Shown in pieces: positions 1 through 9,182 of a stretch of 64,000 nt of DNA (position 1 is its first letter; every line of letters starts with the position of its first letter). Origin of the DNA: Pleionea mediterranea (GTDB lineage Bacteria; Pseudomonadota; Gammaproteobacteria; Enterobacterales; Kangiellaceae); assembly GCF_003148745.1 (NCBI RefSeq), contig NZ_QGGU01000001.1, positions 261,536-325,535 on the forward strand, read 5' to 3'. The position numbers were made by a program, and so were the translations under genes. The notes under the pieces are model-generated. The model worked only from the letters and a program-made list of their open reading frames with translations, was not told the DNA's origin and ran no database searches.

Positions 1-126
1 AAAGAGGCCATGCTGGTAGAGAAAATTGAAGAAGCCTTTAGCCCATCGAAAAAAATGTTTTATCACAAGCCCCAAAAGCTATTAGAAATTTATAAAATGA
101 CTCAGTTGTCATTGTTGCAAGAGTAA
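1..126 (+). CDS. 3' end of an unidentified gene
   Basis: The frame is open from the first base of the window and ends at a TAA at 124-126, giving the last 41 residues of a protein that starts upstream. The visible tail is Lys/Leu rich and ends QLSLLQE. It contains no motif that I recognise, so no function is offered. A good hairpin terminator follows 63 bases later, which supports a real gene end. Confidence 0.5.
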   Translation, partial: KEAMLVEKIEEAFSPSKKMFYHKPQKLLEIYKMTQLSLLQE

Positions 127-188
127 GAGCTAAATGAATTAGGGCATAAGAAAAATTTACGGATAAGAGATAATTAAGCAACAAAAAA

Positions 189-212
189 GCCAGCAACTGC
201 TGGCATTTTGTC
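189..212 (+). terminator. Rho-independent terminator of the leading partial gene
   Basis: GCCAGC (189-194) and GCTGGC (199-204) form a perfect 6-bp stem around an AACT loop, preceded by an A-run and followed by ATTTTGTCTTT. It is positioned to end the gene that enters from the left. Confidence 0.7.
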
Positions 213-479
213 TTTAAAATATTTTTATACAGTTAATTAGCAAGGTAGCCTCGATTAACAATCGAGGTTCTTGTGCTCATTCTGAAATTATTTGCATGAT
301 GCGTTAACTTACTTTCAATCATCAATCCAGCCTGAAAAAACTCGATTACGCGAAACAGACCGCTAATCGAGACTACACAAAATATAAGTGTAAGGGGCAA
401 GCCTAGTTTGTAATGTCCCGAGTGACCAGCATCTTCATGCATTATATTTGCCGCTTGTCTACCAACTTCGACCTGTATG
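213..479. other. Stretch without a confident gene
   Basis: A minus-strand open frame (233-526, 97 codons, with one hydrophobic segment) overlaps the end of the RHS remnant in another frame. It could be the frameshifted tail of that RHS protein or a small unrelated ORF. I see no ribosome-binding site or known domain and do not call it a gene. Confidence 0.3.
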
Positions 480-908
480 CTAGCACGTATGCTTTTGCAG
501 CTTGCTTTCTTTGTTTGTGAACTCATATGCTTTATGTACGATTTTTGCTGCGATTACAACAAACTGAAGCCACTCACCGACTGGATCCACAAATTTATAC
601 GGATTATTATTCACATACGTGTTGCGGTTAAACGACATTACCGGATTTTTAGCGGTATAACCTACAGGAGCATTCGAATAAAACCGCTCAATGATGGGAG
701 CATAATACAGCGCCTGCATATAGTTTAGACCCGTTTCAGAGTCAAATAGATGCCCGGTATAGCCTACATCGTCTTGAGCAGTGCCAATGGTTTCACCATA
801 AGCACGGTAGAAGATTTTTGCGCCAGATAACGACTTGTTCGGGTTGGCACCCCAGCTATAGACACCGAGTTCAAACGGTTCGTTGCTCCAACGGCGTGAT
901 ACCTCATA
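480..908 (-). pseudogene. Decayed RHS/YD-repeat C-terminal core
   Basis: The minus strand reads through the typical end of an RHS core: GAKIFYRAYGETIG, then DVGYTGHLFDSETGLNYMQA, then NPVMSFN, YVNNNPYKFVDP and a stop after a tail of about 30 residues. No signal sequence, start codon or upstream YD repeats are present: the frame is blocked by a stop at 969-971 and similarity fades at about 908. Key acidic residues of the core are altered (YYAP for the usual YYDP, SNAPVG for SNDPVG, DPVG for DPxG), which fits loss of function. It is a remnant of an RHS gene whose 5' part has gone. It is not the same type as the intact RHS gene at 48.7-53.9 kb. Confidence 0.7.
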
Positions 909-1037
909 ATAAGGTAATTCAATTACATAAGATAAAAATAAGCAGTGTGTACAGTGATACTCAATCGGTTATGGTTAGTAAGGTTAACTCTCTGATACCA
1001 TCGGATGAAGCAAAGCAAATGAATAAACAGGTGTGAT

Positions 1038-1622
1038 ATGAAAAGTCATTTTTACGCGTATATTAGTAAAACTCGTTGGTTGCAACGTTGGGGATTAAAG
1101 CGCAATGTTGTCACAGAAAATGTAATGGAACACAGCTGGGAAGTGTCAACTATTGCTCATGCGCTGGCATTAATCAAAAATAAGTATTTTGATGGCGATC
1201 TGGATGTTAATGCCATTGTGGTGGCTGCTTTGTATCACGATTGTGGTGAAGTGATCACTGGCGACATGCCATCGCCCATTAAATACCATTCACCAGAAAT
1301 TACTCGGGCTTACAAATCCATAGAGCATCAGGCTGAAAAAGAATTACTGGGATTGTTGCCCGAAGAACTGCAGCAGGAATTCAGTTCGGTACTGGTTCAA
1401 GCCAATATACCGCAGCAGCATCATCGCATAATTAAAGCCGCCGATACCATTTCTGCCTACTTAAAATGTCAGATGGAGTTGTCCTCGGGCAATCAGGAAT
1501 TCGCCAAAGCGGCAGAGAGTATTAAAGCTAACTTGGATAAACTGGATCAGCCAGAAGTTCATCACTTTATGACTGTGTTTGCAGAAAGTTACGCACTAAC
1601 ACTTGATGAATTGCTGACTTAA
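1038..1622 (+). CDS. yfbR: 5'-deoxynucleotidase YfbR
   Basis: This is an HD-domain phosphohydrolase of 194 residues, the usual length for YfbR (E. coli 199). The family removes the phosphate from deoxyribonucleoside 5'-monophosphates in the cytoplasm and so serves dNTP pool balance and dTMP synthesis. The metal ligands of the family are visible: His32 in VMEHSWEV, His67-Asp68 in YHDCGE, and Asp136 in KAADTISAYLKC. Glu71 follows the HD pair as in E. coli. The gene stands alone: a decayed RHS fragment lies upstream on the other strand, and the next gene is convergent. The start at 1038 preserves the MKSHF N-terminus of the family; only a weak GGTGTG lies upstream as a ribosome-binding site. Confidence 0.92.
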   Translation: MKSHFYAYISKTRWLQRWGLKRNVVTENVMEHSWEVSTIAHALALIKNKYFDGDLDVNAIVVAALYHDCGEVITGDMPSPIKYHSPEITRAYKSIEHQAEKELLGLLPEELQQEFSSVLVQANIPQQHHRIIKAADTISAYLKCQMELSSGNQEFAKAAESIKANLDKLDQPEVHHFMTVFAESYALTLDELLT

Positions 1623-1632
1623 CACTACTCAT

Positions 1633-1654
1633 AATTGTAAAAGTCTTTACAATT
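1633..1654 (+). terminator. AT-rich hairpin after yfbR
   Basis: AATTGTAAA (1633-1641) and TTTACAATT (1646-1654) form a perfect 9-bp stem with a 4-nt loop, 11 bases after the yfbR stop. It lacks a proper T-tract, so termination is plausible but not certain. Confidence 0.4.
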
Positions 1655-1710
1655 TCAGCTGTGAAGTTGTTTGCCAATATCTAACCGTGATTAAAGGTTG
1701 TTCGCTGTTA

Positions 1711-1735
1711 AAGAAAAGCCGGCAATAAGCCGGCT
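1711..1735 (-). terminator. Terminator for the GH13 alpha-glucosidase
   Basis: AGCCGGC (1717-1723) and GCCGGCT (1729-1735) pair around AATAA. Read on the minus strand, the stem is followed by TTTTCTT, so it would end transcription from the alpha-glucosidase gene, whose stop lies about 157 bases upstream. Confidence 0.55.
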
Positions 1736-1800
1736 AAAGTTGCTGATGAGGTCTGTTTATAATAAGCACGTATCTAATTAGAAAAATCACTGGTTTAAAA

Positions 1801-1873
1801 AGTTACTAATTAAATAAGCTAATACTCAAGTTGCTAATATACGAGTTACTAATAAACAAGTTGTCATTAAACA
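1801..1873. repeat. Imperfect 15-bp tandem repeat downstream of alpha-glucosidase
   Basis: Units AGTTGCTAATATACG (1829-1843), AGTTACTAATAAACA (1844-1858) and AGTTGTCATTAAACA (1859-1873) follow one another, and a more diverged copy starts at 1801. The array sits between the gene end and its terminator. The same 15-bp period recurs at several other places in the window. Confidence 0.65.
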
Positions 1874-1891
1874 GTCAGGACCAAACTTTAT

Positions 1892-3565
1892 TTAATGACC
1901 CAGCTCAGCAAAAAAACAACCAAAACCAGGGAGATGGCAATGATCATCGGTAAGTTTTGCGGTTTCAATAAAGGGTAAATCAAACGCTTGTAAATGATTA
2001 AGCGAAACGTCACTGGTTAATTTTTTTGAATCGATCGTTTCTGATAAATTAATTTTTTGCGGCTGCTCCGATAAATTAAACAGGATCACTAATGTTTGCG
2101 CTTCGCTTTTTCGCAAAAATGCCAGTATGGGTTCTGCCGTATCAAAAAAACTAATATCGCCATTAATTAAAGCATCTTGCTGTTTACGCCAGTTTAAAAA
2201 TTGACGATAGGCGTTTAATACACTGTTACTGTTACTACTTTGTTGTTCAACATTCAACGCGAGGTGTGCATCGGCAACCGGAAGCCAGGGTTTAGATTGA
2301 CTGAAACCGGCAGCATTCTGAGTATTGTTCCAGGGCAGGGGCGTTCGGCATCCATCGCGACCTTTAAAGTTTGGCCAGAAGGTGATGCCGTAAGGATCCT
2401 GCAGCTCATGGTATTCGATTTCGGCTTCCGGTAACCCCAGCTCTTCGCCCTGATAACTGCATACAGAACCTTTTAGTGAACCCAGCAAAGCGGTAAACAT
2501 TTTTGATTTTTGATCGGTAATACCCTGATGCTTGGCGCTTTGCGCCCAGCGAGACACTACTCGGGTAACATCGTGGTTGCTGATTGCCCAGCAAGGCCAG
2601 CCTTCCGTCATTTTTTGTTCTAATGTTTCCACCGTATGTCGAATGTAATGGGCGGAGTAATCATTGGTTAATAACTCAAAGCTGTAGCCCATGTGCAGCC
2701 GGTTATTGCCAGAAGTGTATTCCGCCATGGTTGCCAGTGAATCTTCCGATGAAATTTCACCCAGAGCAACGGAGCCAGGGTAACGATCCAGCAAGGCTCT
2801 TATCTGTTCAATGAATTTAATATTTTCTGGCTGAGTGTTGTTGTAATAGTGGTATTGAAAAGCATAGGGATTGTCTTCACTAAAGCCTCGTCCGGTTCTA
2901 TCGGCTTCGGCTTTTGCTGGGTTATCCCTCAGCTGTTTATCGTGAAAACAAAAGTTAATGGCATCCAGCCTGAAACCATCAACGCCACGTTTAAGCCAGA
3001 ACTCAATATTTTCCAGAGCAGCTTGTTGAACATCCGGATTATGAAAATTTAAATCGGGCTGACTGCTTAAAAAATTATGCAAGTAATATTGTTTGCGTCG
3101 TGGCTCCCATTTCCAGGCCGGGCCACCAAAAATCGACAACCAGTTATTGGGTTGTGTGCCATCATCTTTTGCATCGGCCCAAACGTACCAGTCGGCTTTA
3201 TCATTGTGTTTGTCTTGACGGCTTTCGGTAAACCAGTGATGTTGATCGGACGTGTGACTTAATACCTGATCGATAATCACTTTAATATTGCGGGCATGGG
3301 CTTGTTCAATAAGCTGGTCAAAATCGGATAAGGCACCAAAGATAGGATCGATATCCCGATAGTCGCTGATGTCGTAGCCAAAATCTTTCATTGGCGATTT
3401 AAAAAAAGGTGATACCCAAATAGCGTCTACACCAAGTTCGGCAATGTAATCCAGCTTTTCAACAATACCAGGAATGTCACCAATGCCATCGCCATTAGTA
3501 TCCATCATACTTCTTGGGTAAACCTGATAAATGACAGCGCCGCGCCACCATTGTAAGTCAGACAT
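1892..3565 (-). CDS. GH13 alpha-glucosidase (cytoplasmic)
   Basis: This is a 557-residue glycoside hydrolase family 13 enzyme of the alpha-glucosidase/oligo-1,6-glucosidase type, which splits glucose from imported maltooligosaccharides. The four GH13 regions are present in order: IDQVLSHTS (I), GVDGFRLDAIN with the nucleophile Asp (II), ALGEISSED with the acid/base Glu (III) and AISNHDVTR (IV). No signal peptide is seen, so it should act in the cytoplasm. I chose the ATG at 3565, which gives the family N-terminus MSDLQWWRGAVIYQVYPRS and has GAGGA about 8 bases upstream; the frame stays open to 3664 without family resemblance. It is divergent from the permease gene, and two palindromic operators lie between them. 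An inverted repeat CATACG-ATCCG-CGTATG (3582-3598) sits just before the start. Confidence 0.9.
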   Translation of the reverse strand: MSDLQWWRGAVIYQVYPRSMMDTNGDGIGDIPGIVEKLDYIAELGVDAIWVSPFFKSPMKDFGYDISDYRDIDPIFGALSDFDQLIEQAHARNIKVIIDQVLSHTSDQHHWFTESRQDKHNDKADWYVWADAKDDGTQPNNWLSIFGGPAWKWEPRRKQYYLHNFLSSQPDLNFHNPDVQQAALENIEFWLKRGVDGFRLDAINFCFHDKQLRDNPAKAEADRTGRGFSEDNPYAFQYHYYNNTQPENIKFIEQIRALLDRYPGSVALGEISSEDSLATMAEYTSGNNRLHMGYSFELLTNDYSAHYIRHTVETLEQKMTEGWPCWAISNHDVTRVVSRWAQSAKHQGITDQKSKMFTALLGSLKGSVCSYQGEELGLPEAEIEYHELQDPYGITFWPNFKGRDGCRTPLPWNNTQNAAGFSQSKPWLPVADAHLALNVEQQSSNSNSVLNAYRQFLNWRKQQDALINGDISFFDTAEPILAFLRKSEAQTLVILFNLSEQPQKINLSETIDSKKLTSDVSLNHLQAFDLPFIETAKLTDDHCHLPGFGCFFAELGH

Positions 3566-3718
3566 CGAGTCGGTCCTCATCCATACGATCCGCGTATGAT
3601 TTTTTATTAATGATGGGTTGAGTCTAAAGTTCAACCTGAGTCTATCTAGATAAACGGATCGCAATTACTGCGTTAATCATTCAAGCATACTGTAAAGCTG
3701 AAATTTAATTCAAATGCC

Positions 3719-3732
3719 TACATACGTATGCA
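3719..3732. promoter_or_regulatory. Putative LacI-family operator (site 1)
   Basis: TACATACGTATGCA is a 14-bp palindrome with a central CG and differs at two positions from the consensus TGAATACGTATGCA shared by the other sites. It lies in the divergent region between the alpha-glucosidase and permease genes, 72 bp centre-to-centre from site 2. Confidence 0.65.
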
Positions 3733-3790
3733 TAGAAAAAACATCAATAATGTTTCGAATATTGATATTTTGAAACGATCGTCGGAAGGT

Positions 3791-3804
3791 TGAATACGTA
3801 TGCA
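3791..3804. promoter_or_regulatory. Putative LacI-family operator (site 2)
   Basis: TGAATACGTATGCA matches the consensus exactly. It lies about 184 bases before the permease start. With site 1 it could allow looping between two bound repressors. The central ACGT and the palindromic arms are typical of LacI-family operators; the regulator is not in the window. Confidence 0.75.
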
Positions 3805-3987
3805 AGATCGGACAATGCTGCATTTTTACCTTTTAACTGGTTCAGCAGCCCTTTATATTGGCATTATTGTAATTAAATAATGATTATTGCTATTGCGTCA
3901 GGATAAGAAGAGTTGTTGCAATGATCTAGGTTGGAATGATCCAGATCTTTGCAAACACCTTCGTTGTGAGAATACAGAGCTATTATA

Positions 3988-5544
3988 ATGACAATAAAAA
4001 ATGAAACGCCCTCGGTTACATCAACTGTCACACCAGCCATGAAGCCAAGCTTGTCGTTCTGGCAAATTTGGAACATGTGTTTTGGTTTTATTGGTATCCA
4101 GTTTGGTTTTGCACTACAAAACGCCAATGTCAGTCGAATCTTTCAAACACTGGGTGCCGACTACAGCAATATGGCGATTCTTTGGGTGGCGGCTCCAATT
4201 ACAGGGTTAGTGGTTCAACCGATCATCGGTTATCTTGGGGACAATACCTGGAATAAGCTGGGACGTCGTCGACCTTATTTTCTTTATGGCGCTATTGCTG
4301 CCAGCCTGTCGTTATTTATTATGCCGAACTCACCAACACTCTGGGTTGCTGCTGGCATGCTGTGGATAATGGATGCTTCGATTAATATTTCGATGGAACC
4401 GTTTCGAGCCTTTGTTGGTGATATGCTGCCAAGAAAGCAGCGGCCTCTCGGGTATGCATTGCAAAGCTTTTTTATTGCCGTGGCCTCTGTGGTGGCGTCG
4501 TCTTTGCCCTGGATGATGACAAACTGGTTTGATGTATCCAATACTGCCGCCGCCGGTGAAGTGCCCGAGTCTGTAAAAATTGCATTCTATGCCGGTGGCG
4601 TGGTTTTCTTAATCGCCGTGTTATGGACGGTTGTTTCTACCCGGGAATATTCACCAGAGCAACTTGAGGCGTTTGAAAAAGCGGAAACACAACTGGACGA
4701 TCAAGACAGTGAACTGGCGGGAACAAGAAGCAGTGAAGCTTATATACGTGGTGGATTAATCTGGTTGGTTATTGGTGTTGTTGCCTCGCTGCTGATTCAT
4801 TTTAATATTGAACGGCTCGATAACAGTTTATTTATTTTATCCGGTGGATTTATTGCTTTTGGTGTGTGCCAACTAATTGCTGGTGGGTTATCGGCGAAAA
4901 ATCACCTCGAAAATGGATTTTCTCAAGTCATGAATGATTTATTTCATATGCCTGAAACCATGAAAAAATTGGCATTTGTGCAATTTTTTTCCTGGTTTCC
5001 ATTTTTTGGTATGTGGACTTACACCACATCAGCGATTACGTCGTATCATTATCAAACCGATGACACCACTTCTGCACTTTATAATCAGGGCGCTGACTGG
5101 GTCGGCGTGTTGTTTTCAACTTACAATCTGGCTTCGGTTGTTGCGGCGATTATTATTCCATTGGTGGTGCGTTGGTTTAATTTGCGTATTGCACACATGA
5201 TCAACCTTACACTCGGTGGGTTGGGCTTTATTGCATTTTTACTCATTAAGCAACCGTCCATGTTGATTTATCCCATGATTGCCATTGGCTTTGCCTGGGC
5301 GTCTATTTTATCGGTGCCTTATGCACTGCTATCGAATGCGGTGCCGATTAAAAAAATGGGGCTGTTTATGGGTATTTTTAATTTCTTTATTGTATTACCG
5401 CAAATTCTGGCCGCCAGTATATTAGGCTTCTTAATTACCAAAGTTTTCGACAACCAGCCGATTTACGCATTGGTAATTGGTGGCTTTAGTATGTTATTAG
5501 CAGGCATTCTAACGCTGCGGGTTAAAGAGCCGGTTATCGAGTAA
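3988..5544 (+). CDS. MFS permease for maltose/maltodextrins (GPH/SLC45-like)
   Basis: This is a 518-residue inner-membrane protein with about twelve hydrophobic segments. It resembles the sugar:cation symporters of proteobacterial maltose loci and the SLC45/sucrose-carrier group. The loop after helix 2 carries the expected GYLGDNTWNKLGRRRPYF pattern, with the conserved Asp and the RRRP. A hydrophilic loop (SPEQLEAFEKAETQLDDQ) separates the two halves. It probably brings maltose or maltodextrins from the periplasm into the cytoplasm for the divergent alpha-glucosidase. ATG 3988 has only a weak GAG upstream. The long leader of about 180 bases after operator 2 points to transcriptional control by that site. 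The exact substrate is inferred from context. Confidence 0.82.
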   Translation: MTIKNETPSVTSTVTPAMKPSLSFWQIWNMCFGFIGIQFGFALQNANVSRIFQTLGADYSNMAILWVAAPITGLVVQPIIGYLGDNTWNKLGRRRPYFLYGAIAASLSLFIMPNSPTLWVAAGMLWIMDASINISMEPFRAFVGDMLPRKQRPLGYALQSFFIAVASVVASSLPWMMTNWFDVSNTAAAGEVPESVKIAFYAGGVVFLIAVLWTVVSTREYSPEQLEAFEKAETQLDDQDSELAGTRSSEAYIRGGLIWLVIGVVASLLIHFNIERLDNSLFILSGGFIAFGVCQLIAGGLSAKNHLENGFSQVMNDLFHMPETMKKLAFVQFFSWFPFFGMWTYTTSAITSYHYQTDDTTSALYNQGADWVGVLFSTYNLASVVAAIIIPLVVRWFNLRIAHMINLTLGGLGFIAFLLIKQPSMLIYPMIAIGFAWASILSVPYALLSNAVPIKKMGLFMGIFNFFIVLPQILAASILGFLITKVFDNQPIYALVIGGFSMLLAGILTLRVKEPVIE

Positions 5545-5583
5545 AATAATTATTTTTAATCTGTTCGAAAAACATTTCTTTTT

Positions 5584-5617
5584 AACAGCACTTATCTCGC
5601 TGAGTGCTGTTATCTCT
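5584..5617 (+). terminator. Hairpin after the permease gene
   Basis: AACAGCACT (5584-5592) and AGTGCTGTT (5603-5611) form a perfect 9-bp stem, followed by ATCTCTT. The T-tract is poor, but the position, 40 bases after the stop, fits a terminator. Confidence 0.5.
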
Positions 5618-5731
5618 TAACCAACCAAAAGTATACAGAGTAAAACGGGTCAATATTAAACCTGATGATTACCGTTGTTTTTAATCGGTATTTGTCATGG
5701 TTATTTGATGTTTAAAATTCACAATTCCCAT

Positions 5732-5745
5732 TGAATACGTATGCA
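5732..5745. promoter_or_regulatory. Putative LacI-family operator (site 3)
   Basis: TGAATACGTATGCA is identical to site 2. It is about 400 bases upstream of the first TonB-dependent receptor and 77 bp centre-to-centre from site 4. Confidence 0.75.
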
Positions 5746-5808
5746 TGGCATTGTTTGTTAAGTAACCCGATGCCTATTATGGTTAAGGTCGTGAAATATG
5801 AATATTAA

Positions 5809-5822
5809 TGATTTCGTATGCA
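5809..5822. promoter_or_regulatory. Putative LacI-family operator (site 4)
   Basis: TGATTTCGTATGCA matches the consensus in 12 of 14 positions, with an intact right half-site. It pairs with site 3 upstream of the first receptor gene. Confidence 0.6.
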
Positions 5823-6152
5823 TGATTTTATATAAGTGATCCATAGGCTTATTCGCTTTCATATGAATAAGTGGATGGCTGAGCGCCTTAATTATCGGGC
5901 GTTGACTAAAGAATAATTAACAAGTGAAATACAGTTAATATTAAAAATACTAATATTAAAAAGCGACATTAAACAGTGATTTATAAAGTTGTCTCTTAAT
6001 TTTTTTAATGGTTCATTTATTTTAATGAATCTTCAATGGATTGTTATTTTAGCTGAATGTCACTTTTACTGATTTAAACTGTTAAAAATAAATGCGTGTG
6101 TTAACGCAATAACAACTGAATAACCGATATTCGATTGGGGGAGGAAACCTGC
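5823..6152 (+). other. Long AT-rich leader of the first receptor gene
   Basis: About 330 bases separate the last operator from the receptor start. The stretch holds an inverted repeat CTTATTC (5848-5854)/GAATAAG (5865-5871) and a direct repeat TAATATTAAAAA near 5937-5963, but no coding frame that I can support. A very strong ribosome-binding site, GGGGGAGGAAA, ends it. Confidence 0.45.
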
Positions 6153-9023
6153 ATGGTTAAATTTAAACCGACATCTATTGCTTTGGCTCTGTTAGCCAGT
6201 GGCACTATGGCTGTCTCATTTCCGGCTATGGCCGCAGAAGCGGAAACGCAGGATGAGCAAAAGGAACAGAAAGTAGTTAAGGATAAGCAAACCGGTGTCA
6301 CAGTTACCGTAACCGGTTTTCGCGAATCCTTGCAAAAATCTGCGGCAATGAAAAAGAATAATTCGGCGATTGTGGAAACCTTGTCTGCAGAAGATATCGG
6401 TAAACTGCCGGATGTAAGCATTGCTGAGTCTTTGGCTCGATTACCCGGACTGGCAGCTCAGCGACTTGATGGCCGTGCGAATGTTATCTCCATTCGTGGA
6501 TTAGGGCCTGAGCTTAATATGACCACATTAAATGGTCGTGAACAGGTTACCATTGGTGACAGCCGCGCGGTAGAGTTTGATCAATACCCTTCTGAAATGA
6601 TTAATGAAGTAGTGGTTTACAAAACACCAAATGCGGCTTTGGCAACCACTCAGGGATTAGGTGGCACCACCGATTTGCGAACCATTAAACCGCTCGCACT
6701 TGGTGAGAAAAAAATAAAAGCAACAGCCCGACTGGAGCAAAACAGTCTCGGTAATTTAAATCCGGATACTGACGATACCGGTGAGCGTTTTAGTTTAACC
6801 TTTGTTGATCAGTTTGCCGATGACACAGTAGGTATTGCGCTGGGTCTTTCACATATGAATTCTCCTAATCAGGAAGAGCGCTGGAATGCCTGGGGCTATC
6901 CAACACTTGGTCTGACTACCGATGGTAACGGCAACGATATTCCGTATCAGGATCGTGATGGTAATGATATTGATCCTGATACTCTGGTGATTGGCGGTGC
7001 AAAACCTTATGTTCGCAGTAGCGAACTGAAGCGCACCGGTTTTATGGGTGTGGTTGAATACGTGCCCAATGCCAATTACGCCATGACCTTTGATGCGTTT
7101 TACTCTGACTTTGAAGACAGACAAACATTGCGTGGTATAGAAATTCCTCTTGCGTGGGGTGGAGGCTGGTCGAATAACGGCATCACCCCATTAGAAGTTA
7201 ACGATGGCTATGTCACCGAGTTGCAAGTTAATAACGGTTTCTTCCAGGTTCGAAACGACATGAACATTCGTGACGCAGAGTTACAGGCCTATGGTTTAAA
7301 TAATGTATTTACGATTGATCAAAACTGGGAAGTGGAAGCCGATTTAAGTTATTCCAAAGCGGATCGTGCCGACTGGGGACTGGAGTCTTACGCCGGTACC
7401 GGACGTGGTAATTTTAATGGCATTGGTGATAACGCCATTGTATCCATGAATGGTACCCGGGGCATTACGGTTGATCCAACAATTAATTACGCTGATCCTA
7501 ATGTGTTACTGCTCGGTGGAAATTTAAGTTGGGGTAATGGCCTTACTGTACCGTCCGATGGGCAGGACGGTTTTATCAATAATCCATGGGTGCAAGATGA
7601 ATTAACCGCTTTAAAATTTAGTGCAAACCGCGCATTGAGTAATGATTATTTCACCAATCTCGAGTTTGGTGTCAATCTGTCGGAACGCGATAAATTTAAG
7701 CGTGATAAGGGCAGCTTTTTAACATTGAATGCGTACCCGCAAATGCTAGCAGTACCTTCTGAATTTTTATTGCCTGCTACCTCACTTGGTTTTTTAGGCA
7801 TTGACGGTATGCTCAGTTACGACATGCTCGGTTTATATAACTCGGGTGTGTATAACGAAACCAGCGAAAATTTAACCGTGGCCAGTCGAGCGACTAACTC
7901 GTGGGATGTGTCCGAAGAAATAACCACCGCCTATTTTAAACTTGATGTGGATGCGATGTTAGGTGGCACCAATGTTCGCGGTGATCTTGGCTTACAAATT
8001 GTGCACGCGGATCAATCTTCAACCGGTAATGCGGTACGTCCTGAAGAAGATAGCAATGGTGATCCTACCGGATTTCAGGAAGTATACGTGGCGAGCGGCG
8101 GTGCCGATTACACCGAAGTATTGCCGAGTATTAATCTGGCATTTGAAGTGGCTGACGATCAGTTAATTCGTGTGGGGTTAGCGCGTACCTTGCAACGGCC
8201 TCGTATGGATCAGTTAAACGCCAGTCGTGGTTTTAATTTTAATGCTGCGAATGCCAATACCACGCAGGCGGAATACGAACAAGATCCTACCCGTTCGCCC
8301 TGGAGTGGCAGTGGTGGAAACCCACAACTTCGTCCCTGGTTGATGGATCAGATAGATGTCAGTTACGAAAATTATTTTGATGAAGGCTATTTTTCTGCAG
8401 CCATTTATCATAAGCATCTGGAAAACTGGATTAACGATAATTCAACCGTCGAAGCGGATTTTTCTGCAACCGCAGATTCACTGGGTATTGATGGCGTGAT
8501 CACTCAAGGGCTTATTTCGGCACCAGAAAATGGCTCTGGAGGCTATGTACGCGGTGGTGAGTTAACATTAAATCTGCCATTTGCGATGATTTCTGAAAGT
8601 TTGGATGGTTTTGGTACGGTGTTAAGTTTTTCTTACGCCGACAGTGAAGTTCGGGAAGATTCAGAAAGCGATCCCATTCGTTTGCAAGGATTATCACGCA
8701 AGGTTGCTAATGGAACTGTTTATTATGAAAATGGTGGATTCCAGTTCCGTACCAGTGTGCGTTATCGCAGTGATTTTCTTGGAGAGGTTACCGGCTTAAG
8801 CTTGGCACGTACCACCGTTACAGTACAAGCAGAAACCCTGGTCGATGCTCAGGTTAGTTACGACTTTGAGCAGTCGGGTGTTGAAGGCTTGTCAGTCTTT
8901 TTACAGGCGACTAACTTAACGGATGAACCCTTTATTTCTTACAGCAATGACGATCGTCGCCAGGTAAGAGATCACCAGGTGTATGGTCGTAATATGATGC
9001 TCGGTGTTTCATACGAGTTCTAA
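6153..9023 (+). CDS. TonB-dependent outer-membrane receptor (maltodextrin uptake)
   Basis: This is a 956-residue receptor of the large Xanthomonas/Caulobacter-type family (TIGR01782-like). A signal peptide ends near FPAMAAEA. The plug follows, with VTVTGFRESL, the conserved DIGKLPDVSIAESLARLPG, then ISIRGLGPELN and LNGREQVT. The rest is a C-terminal beta-barrel ending in Phe (GVSYEF), as expected for Bam-assembled barrels. It should import oligosaccharides across the outer membrane with TonB energy. Start 6153 was chosen over the in-frame TTG at 6135 because GGGGGAGGAAA lies just upstream of the ATG and the signal peptide begins there. Sites 3 and 4 upstream and the starch enzymes downstream indicate maltodextrin as ligand. 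Confidence 0.9.
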   Translation: MVKFKPTSIALALLASGTMAVSFPAMAAEAETQDEQKEQKVVKDKQTGVTVTVTGFRESLQKSAAMKKNNSAIVETLSAEDIGKLPDVSIAESLARLPGLAAQRLDGRANVISIRGLGPELNMTTLNGREQVTIGDSRAVEFDQYPSEMINEVVVYKTPNAALATTQGLGGTTDLRTIKPLALGEKKIKATARLEQNSLGNLNPDTDDTGERFSLTFVDQFADDTVGIALGLSHMNSPNQEERWNAWGYPTLGLTTDGNGNDIPYQDRDGNDIDPDTLVIGGAKPYVRSSELKRTGFMGVVEYVPNANYAMTFDAFYSDFEDRQTLRGIEIPLAWGGGWSNNGITPLEVNDGYVTELQVNNGFFQVRNDMNIRDAELQAYGLNNVFTIDQNWEVEADLSYSKADRADWGLESYAGTGRGNFNGIGDNAIVSMNGTRGITVDPTINYADPNVLLLGGNLSWGNGLTVPSDGQDGFINNPWVQDELTALKFSANRALSNDYFTNLEFGVNLSERDKFKRDKGSFLTLNAYPQMLAVPSEFLLPATSLGFLGIDGMLSYDMLGLYNSGVYNETSENLTVASRATNSWDVSEEITTAYFKLDVDAMLGGTNVRGDLGLQIVHADQSSTGNAVRPEEDSNGDPTGFQEVYVASGGADYTEVLPSINLAFEVADDQLIRVGLARTLQRPRMDQLNASRGFNFNAANANTTQAEYEQDPTRSPWSGSGGNPQLRPWLMDQIDVSYENYFDEGYFSAAIYHKHLENWINDNSTVEADFSATADSLGIDGVITQGLISAPENGSGGYVRGGELTLNLPFAMISESLDGFGTVLSFSYADSEVREDSESDPIRLQGLSRKVANGTVYYENGGFQFRTSVRYRSDFLGEVTGLSLARTTVTVQAETLVDAQVSYDFEQSGVEGLSVFLQATNLTDEPFISYSNDDRRQVRDHQVYGRNMMLGVSYEF

Positions 9024-9060
9024 TTCTGAAACAAAGGTTTTACCAATAAGCTCCTGTTAA

Positions 9061-9100
9061 AAAACGCCTCATCGCTAATCGATGGGGCGTTTTAGTTTTT
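9061..9100 (+). terminator. Terminator after the first receptor
   Basis: CGCCTCATCG and CGATGGGGCG (with one T-G pair) form a stem around CTAAT. A-runs lie before it and TTTTAGTTTTT after it. This is a clear intrinsic terminator. Confidence 0.85.
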
Positions 9101-9182
9101 GGGACTGTATTGAGTCGTGATAGGTTGTTATTTTGTATGGGTGAGCTTAATTTTCTACTAGCTAAAACAAGGCTTTATTAAT

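Noticed and set aside
484-497. Operator-like GCACGTATGC in the RHS remnant
   Set aside because: Only one half fits the 14-bp consensus and it lies inside decayed coding sequence, far from the sugar genes.
6135-6152. TTG start for the first TonB receptor
   Set aside because: The TTG lies within the ribosome-binding site of the ATG at 6153, where the signal peptide begins.
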